Assembly: GCA_051881355.1 (NCBI GenBank)
Contig: JBJEPS010000020.1
Coordinates: forward strand, 1 to 64,000
Origin: Fimenecus sp051881355
Lineage (GTDB): Bacteria > Bacillota > Clostridia > Oscillospirales > Acutalibacteraceae
Length of the DNA: 64,000 nt
Direction of reading: 5' to 3'
Positions 59,295 to 64,000 of this stretch are shown here, one piece after another. Both the position numbers and the translations under genes were made by a program. The first letter of the stretch is position 1; every line of letters starts with the position of its first letter. The notes under the pieces are model-generated. The model was not told the origin of the DNA. It did not search any database and saw only the letters and a list, made by a program, of their open reading frames with translations.

Positions 59295-60542
59295 ATGCGG
59301 CATACGTTTTTTCAAAGATTGCTGGGCATTTTGCTTGGTACGGTATTGCTGATTTGCGCTTTGCCTACAGCGACATTTGCCCAAACGGAGGAAAAAGGCT
59401 TGCAGTTTCAGAACGGGAAATTTGAGATTCTGATTTTAGCGGATATTCAGGACACGGATACCCCGCAAAAGGAGACGACCGCTTTGGTGGAGGCGGCGCT
59501 CGACAGCGCAAACCCCGATTTGGTGGTGCTGCTCGGCGACAACACCGCGGGCTGGTGGAAAGGCGTGGACGAAGAAAAAACGCGAGCGGCGGTGGACGCT
59601 GTTGCCAAGCCGATTGACGACCGCGGCATTCCGTTTGCACTGGTGTTCGGCAACCACGACCACGAGGGGCTTTGCAGTGACGAAAACGGCATGACCGAAG
59701 AAGAGGCAAAGCAGTTTTTGCTTTCCTGTTTTCAAAAATACGACACCTGCCTTGCCGTTGCGGGCGAGGAGATGACGGGGCTTTGCAATTACAATTTGCC
59801 GATTAAAAGCACCGACGGGCAGAAAGTCGCCTATAATTTGTGGTTTATGGATTCCAACCCCTACACGCCCGAAAGCGAGGGCGGCGGATACGGCTATGTG
59901 CACCCCGACCAAATTGCGTGGTATGAAGAAACCGCCGCAGAATTAAAAGTGCAAAACGGCGGTGAGGTTGTACCCTCGATGCTGTTCCAGCACATTGTTG
60001 TGCCTGAGGTATACGATATGCTTTCGGAGGTGGAACGCGGGACTTCGGGCGCGGTGCGCGGCAGCGGCATTTGGCATGACAAATACTATACCGTGTCCGA
60101 CGCGGTGTATCAAGGGTCTTTAAACGAAGGACCGTGTCCCTCTAACAAAAACGGCGGGCAGTTTGACAGTTGGCTTCAAACAGGCGACATTGTCGCCGCC
60201 TTTTTCGGGCATGACCATGTAAACGATTTTGCAGGTGTTTACAAGGGAATTCATTTGATTGCGACCCCTGCTGTGACGTTTTACAGCTACGGCAACCACC
60301 GCGGCGTGCGGACAATTACCATTGACGAAGCGGACACAAGCACATTCACCTCGGAAATTCTGACATTTGAAGATTTGACCGATTTAAAGGTAACCAACCT
60401 GTATAAAGCCAATCACGGCTATTATGAATACAGATACCGCTTTTTGCCGATTGCGCTCGGCGTGCTCGGCGGCGCGGCAGTTCTTGCCGCAGGGGCGGTT
60501 GTGCTTCGCAAGGTATGGAAAAAACGAAAGGGCAGGGGCTAA
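59295..60542 (+). CDS. Secreted, membrane-anchored metallophosphoesterase
   Basis: 415 residues: signal peptide (~1-29, LLGILLGTVLLICALP, ATFAQ), calcineurin-type phosphoesterase domain with ILADIQDTD, VLLGDNT, FGNHDHE, QHIVVPE and FGHDHVND as metal ligands, and a C-terminal transmembrane helix (ALGVLGGAAVLAAGAVVL) followed by KKRKGRG. The active site therefore faces outside. The signature resembles the purple-acid/Icc-like (acid phosphatase) group. The only clearly extracellular enzyme of this operon; 2 nt after the symporter. Confidence 0.85.
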   Translation: MRHTFFQRLLGILLGTVLLICALPTATFAQTEEKGLQFQNGKFEILILADIQDTDTPQKETTALVEAALDSANPDLVVLLGDNTAGWWKGVDEEKTRAAVDAVAKPIDDRGIPFALVFGNHDHEGLCSDENGMTEEEAKQFLLSCFQKYDTCLAVAGEEMTGLCNYNLPIKSTDGQKVAYNLWFMDSNPYTPESEGGGYGYVHPDQIAWYEETAAELKVQNGGEVVPSMLFQHIVVPEVYDMLSEVERGTSGAVRGSGIWHDKYYTVSDAVYQGSLNEGPCPSNKNGGQFDSWLQTGDIVAAFFGHDHVNDFAGVYKGIHLIATPAVTFYSYGNHRGVRTITIDEADTSTFTSEILTFEDLTDLKVTNLYKANHGYYEYRYRFLPIALGVLGGAAVLAAGAVVLRKVWKKRKGRG

Positions 60543-60545
60543 CCT

Positions 60546-63500
60546 ATGGAAAAACAGAAAAAACCGACAATTTATACCGTGGCAACGGCGCATCTTGATA
60601 CCGTTTGGAATTGGACGTTTGAAACGACGATTGAAAAATACATACCCGCCACACTCGATGACAACTTTAAGCTGTTCAAAAAATATCCCGACTATGTGTT
60701 TAGCTTTGAGGGCAGCCGCCGGTATGAATTGATGGAGGAATACTACCCCGAAAAGTTTGAAACGCTCAAAAAATATATCGCCGACGGGCGCTGGTTTGTG
60801 ACGGGCAGCGCGTATGAAAACGGTGATGTCAATGTGCCCTCTCCCGAAGCGCTGTTTCGAAATATCCTGTACGGCAACGGCTATTTCCGCGACAAATTCG
60901 GCAAAACAAGCGTCGATATTTATTTGCCGGACTGCTTTGGCTTCGGCTATGCACTTCCGAGTATCATCAAACACGCGGGACTTTTGGGCTTTACCACCCA
61001 AAAACTGACTTGGAGCTCTGCTTACGGCATTCCGTTCGATTTGGGACTGTGGCAAGGCGTGGACGGCAGTCAAATTTACGCGTCTTTGGACGCGCAGGAC
61101 TATTCCGCAACGCTGAAAACTGTGCGCGAGCACAAAAACGCCCCGAACAAACTGAAAAGCAATATCGAAAAATACGATTTGCCGTTTACCTATTTATTGC
61201 ACGGTACGGGCGACCGTGGCGGCGCACCGAAAGAGGACTCCGTCAAAACCGTGGTGTCGGAAAAGCAGAAAAACGCGCAAAGTGATACCAATGTCGAAAT
61301 CGTCAGCGTGGATAAAGTGTTCCGCGTGATGGACGAGGACCTTTCCGCCGCGCAAAAGAAAAAACTGCCTGTTTGGAACAACGAGCTTGTCTCCACCGAC
61401 CACGGCGTCGGCGGCTATACCTCGCGCGCGTTGGGAAAACGCTGGAACCGCAAAAACGAACAGCTCGCAGATGCGGCAGAACGCCTGTCTGTTGCCGCCG
61501 CTTGGTGCGGTGCGGGAGTGTACCCGCAAAAAGAACTCGAAACCGCGTGGAAACGCGTGATTGCGCATCAATTCCATGACGATTTGCCGGGCACTTCTTT
61601 AGAATGCGTTTACAAGCGCAGTTGGAATGATTATGCGCTGTCTTTAAATCAATTCGGGACGCTTTACGAGGCAGCGGCAGAAAATCTTGTGCGCCAAATG
61701 ACTGTGCCGTTTTCGCGCGGGTATGCCGTAGCCGTGGCCAACCCCACGCAGTTTGTCCGCACCGAGACGGTGGAATGTACGATTGATGCGTTAAAAGACG
61801 CACAGTTTGTTCATGTAAAGAATGCGAAAGGGAAAGCGGTGCCGTCGCAGATTGCAAACGGGAAAATCCTGTTTTCCGCCACCGTGCCCGCAAACGGTGT
61901 GGCGGTGTATTGCGTTTCTAAAGCGGAAAAGCCCTATGCGGGTACGTCGGCGCTTGCAGTAACCGAACGCACATTGGAAAATGAAGCCTACAAGGTCACT
62001 TTGGACGACAACGGCGATATTGCCTCGGTGTTTGACAAAGTACTCGGAAAAGAACTGCTCCAAAGTCCCATTCGTATGGCGTTGCACAAATATAATGGTT
62101 CGCACCCGTGGCCTGCATGGGAACTCGATTACCCCGAGGTCATGGCAGAGCCTGTCGGATATGCCGCCGACCCGCAATTTAAAATTCTCGAGAACGGCAG
62201 TGCGCGTGTGTGTATCGAAACCTGTCGTACCGCGGGTGCGTCGGTGTTCGTCCAGCGCATTTCTTTGGGCGCAGGGGAAACGACCGTCCGCGTGGAAAAT
62301 GAAATTGCATGGTATAGTCCGCGCACACTGTTAAAAACGCCGTTCTCCTTTACCGTGCAAAATGAAACTGCATCTTACGATTTGGGGCTGGGCGTGATTC
62401 GCCGCGGATTGAATACTGAAAAGCTGTACGAGGTCCCCGCGCAAAATTGGGCGGACATCAGCGGCGAGGAGTACGGCGTGTCGATACTCAGCGACTGCAA
62501 ATACGGTTGGGACCACCCGACTGCCGACACGGTACGATTGACCGGAATACACACGCCGCGCGGTGATTTCTTGCCGCAAAGCCAGCAAAGTTATATGGAT
62601 ATGGGGCGCAACCGGTACGCATTCGGTATTTTCAGCCACAAAGGTGCGGATCTTTCTGCAACACAAAAAGCGGGTATCTGCTTCAATCAGCCGATGCGTG
62701 TTTTCTCCGCACCGCTCCGACAAACAGGTGTATTGGAAAGCGAGTTTTCCTTTGCCTCGATTTCCGACGATGCGGTTTTACTTCGCGCTGTGAAATGCGC
62801 CGAGGGCGACCGAAATACCGTGATTGTCCGCGTGAATGAGGGTACGGGTGAAAAATGCAAAGATGTGCATTTGCGTGTGGGCACGGGTGTGCGCAACGCG
62901 TGGATTTGCAACGGCTTTGAAGAAAAGCAAAAGAAAGCAAAGTTAGAAAACGGCGAGGTCGTGTTTGATATTGCCGCCTTTGCGCCGATGACCTTTGCAC
63001 TGGAATTAGAGCCGCTGAAAGGAAAAGCGGTACCGTGCGAGCGTATGCCGATTTTTCTTGCCTGTACCGAGAAAACCGCATCAACAAATGCATTGCGGCG
63101 CGATGGGGCTTTGGGCGGCTGTACCGTACCGCAGGAGCAATTCCCGCGCACGGTGCGCTGCAAAAATACGGTGTTTACCCTCTCAACACAGCCGCAGAAT
63201 GCGTTGCGCTGCTGTGGGCAAACCCTGCTTTTGCCCACAGGGACAAAAACCGTTTCGTTGTTGCTGACGGCAGTCGGCGGCGATACGCATGTGCAGTTTA
63301 GAAGCGGCGAAACGGGCAAAACCGTATTTGTGCCCGATTGCTTTGAAGCACTCGGGGCAGGCGATTTCGTGCGTACAAAGACTTCGGGTTATGTAAAAGA
63401 CTGTACGCTGGCGTATGAATTTACGCATATGCATAAAGCAAGCGGTGATGTTACGGCAAAGCAGTGCTATTTATTCGCGGCGGAAATTCCCGTTTCAGGC

Positions 63501-63725
63501 GAGGCGTTGACGTTGCCCGTGGCGGAAAATGTGTTGGTATTTGCCGCGTCAGCTTCTTTGGAAGCATCGTGCGGCAAAGCCTTACAGCCGCTGTATGACG
63601 ATTTCAAGAAAACGGCAATCCCCTATACGCGCCCGAATTATGAAACCGCAGTCAGTCGCGCATACCATTTGCTGTCGGCGCTCGAAAACGTCAAACCGCT
63701 GAAACCGTGGTTGGAGAAAATATAA
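60546..63725 (+). CDS. Alpha-mannosidase, GH38
   Basis: 1059 residues, the normal length of bacterial GH38 enzymes. The zinc site starts with AHLDTVWNW (His16, Asp18), the nucleophile is Asp129 in LPDCFGFG, and the downstream zinc His is in AHQFHDDLPGTS. The rest comprises the usual central helix bundle and beta domains. It removes alpha-mannose from the non-reducing end of oligosaccharides. No signal peptide. Last gene of the operon, ending 120 nt before a strong hairpin. Confidence 0.9.
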   Translation: MEKQKKPTIYTVATAHLDTVWNWTFETTIEKYIPATLDDNFKLFKKYPDYVFSFEGSRRYELMEEYYPEKFETLKKYIADGRWFVTGSAYENGDVNVPSPEALFRNILYGNGYFRDKFGKTSVDIYLPDCFGFGYALPSIIKHAGLLGFTTQKLTWSSAYGIPFDLGLWQGVDGSQIYASLDAQDYSATLKTVREHKNAPNKLKSNIEKYDLPFTYLLHGTGDRGGAPKEDSVKTVVSEKQKNAQSDTNVEIVSVDKVFRVMDEDLSAAQKKKLPVWNNELVSTDHGVGGYTSRALGKRWNRKNEQLADAAERLSVAAAWCGAGVYPQKELETAWKRVIAHQFHDDLPGTSLECVYKRSWNDYALSLNQFGTLYEAAAENLVRQMTVPFSRGYAVAVANPTQFVRTETVECTIDALKDAQFVHVKNAKGKAVPSQIANGKILFSATVPANGVAVYCVSKAEKPYAGTSALAVTERTLENEAYKVTLDDNGDIASVFDKVLGKELLQSPIRMALHKYNGSHPWPAWELDYPEVMAEPVGYAADPQFKILENGSARVCIETCRTAGASVFVQRISLGAGETTVRVENEIAWYSPRTLLKTPFSFTVQNETASYDLGLGVIRRGLNTEKLYEVPAQNWADISGEEYGVSILSDCKYGWDHPTADTVRLTGIHTPRGDFLPQSQQSYMDMGRNRYAFGIFSHKGADLSATQKAGICFNQPMRVFSAPLRQTGVLESEFSFASISDDAVLLRAVKCAEGDRNTVIVRVNEGTGEKCKDVHLRVGTGVRNAWICNGFEEKQKKAKLENGEVVFDIAAFAPMTFALELEPLKGKAVPCERMPIFLACTEKTASTNALRRDGALGGCTVPQEQFPRTVRCKNTVFTLSTQPQNALRCCGQTLLLPTGTKTVSLLLTAVGGDTHVQFRSGETGKTVFVPDCFEALGAGDFVRTKTSGYVKDCTLAYEFTHMHKASGDVTAKQCYLFAAEIPVSGEALTLPVAENVLVFAASASLEASCGKALQPLYDDFKKTAIPYTRPNYETAVSRAYHLLSALENVKPLKPWLEKI

Positions 63726-63739
63726 TTTATCTTTCCTTC

Positions 63740-63814
63740 GTGGGGGCGGTCGACCTCGACCGCCCGTAAAATGTGATGTGATTTTGCGGAACAACACGAA
63801 GGTTGTTCCCTACG
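63740..63814. repeat. Two GTAGGG-family palindromes after the mannosidase gene
   Basis: GTGGGGGCGGTCGACCTCGA (63740-63759, then CCGCCCGTAA) and GGAACAAC-ACGAAG-GTTGTTCCCTACG (63788-63813). The second is nearly the reverse complement of the unit at 37921-37942, apart from arm changes that keep pairing. Confidence 0.6.
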
Positions 63815-63847
63815 CACAAAAAACATATTCAGACAGAAAAATAAACG

Positions 63848-63880
63848 CCCCGCCCATACCGAAAAACGGTATGGGCGGGG
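63848..63880. terminator. Bidirectional terminator hairpin
   Basis: CCCCGCCCATACCG (63848-63861) pairs perfectly with CGGTATGGGCGGGG (63867-63880). It lies between the convergent mannosidase and the right-edge minus-strand gene; T-rich flanks exist on both sides but are weak. Confidence 0.75.
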
Positions 63881-63928
63881 TTGTTGTATAAAAACCAATC
63901 CGAAGAATAGGACTTTTGTAAAAAGAAG

Positions 63929-64000
63929 TTACCCTTCGGGTAGATAATATTTTGCCTGTGCGTCCCAAAGGCGGCGGTATTCGCCGGCTTCGTTCGTGAG
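63929..64000 (-). CDS. Partial gene, C-terminus only (probable ABC exporter)
   Basis: The minus strand enters from the right edge and gives 23 residues ending EYRRLWDAQAKYYLPEG and a TAA stop at 63929-63931. The pattern of a G-x-Y-x-x-L-W-x-A-Q-A-x-Y-Y end resembles the C-terminus of fused ATP-binding/permease ABC exporters. With so little sequence this is only a suggestion. Confidence 0.35.
   Translation of the reverse strand, partial: LTNEAGEYRRLWDAQAKYYLPEG

Noticed and set aside
62687..63319. 210-codon minus frame within the mannosidase gene
   Set aside because: Antisense shadow of the GH38 gene; the protein reads as low-complexity and has no recognisable family.

Overview
The window reads as a chromosomal segment of a Gram-positive, anaerobic Clostridia-type gut bacterium, most likely an uncultured member of the Oscillospirales/Ruminococcaceae group. 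The reasons are the Firmicutes-style S10-spc-alpha ribosomal locus (zinc-type S14, a KOW-protein gene between map and infA, rpsD between rpsK and rpoA), secreted cohesin and dockerin proteins, a sporulation-type polysaccharide deacetylase, and many short GC-rich intergenic palindromes. The genus cannot be fixed from the sequence alone. No tRNA, rRNA, CRISPR array, transposase or phage gene was seen.

Layout. 1-9068: the start of a GH4 glycosidase gene, a D-2-hydroxyacid dehydrogenase, then a long + strand run (VTT membrane protein, galactokinase, two tandem M42 aminopeptidases, a GNAT acetyltransferase, a methionine gamma-lyase-like PLP enzyme, phosphoglucomutase/phosphomannomutase). 9071-11652: a strong promoter driving acyl carrier protein, prolyl-tRNA synthetase and a small lipoprotein. 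11653-20702: the accessory centre of the window. It holds a promoter with a palindrome in its spacer, a roughly 320-nt highly structured untranslated leader, a 1732-residue secreted protein ending in a dockerin, a secreted cohesin-plus-dockerin protein, a third secreted cohesin-like protein, and two tandem, mutually similar short peptide genes closed by a strong terminator. 21184-37040: the complete S10-spc-alpha operon series from rpsJ to rplQ, with secY, adk, map, infA and rpoA, preceded by a leader that ends in a terminator-like hairpin.

37082-46610: a polysaccharide deacetylase, a minus-strand operon (membrane M28 peptidase, lipoprotein, GH29 alpha-fucosidase), a divergent D-Ala-D-Ala carboxypeptidase, a GH35 beta-galactosidase and a sialidase-fold protein, followed by two gene remnants. 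46862-52547: glycogen phosphorylase with an unusual Lys/Ala/Pro tail, then rpsO and pnp. 52615-63725: an SDR reductase, a GH16 enzyme, and a tight + strand run of a PI-PLC-like enzyme, an alpha/beta hydrolase, an unrecognised small protein, a PHP phosphoesterase, a GPH sugar symporter, a membrane-anchored metallophosphoesterase and a GH38 alpha-mannosidase. The right edge holds the end of a probable ABC exporter gene.

Functionally the accessory genes point to use of complex glycans. Extracellular cohesin/dockerin proteins could organise material at the surface, while most of the glycosidases (GH29, GH35, GH16, GH38, sialidase-fold) have no signal peptide and should act in the cytoplasm on imported oligosaccharides. 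Galactokinase, phosphoglucomutase and glycogen phosphorylase would feed the products into central metabolism. The least explained parts are the structured leader plus secreted cohesin/dockerin cluster with its tandem peptides, and the PI-PLC/phosphoesterase/alpha-mannosidase operon.
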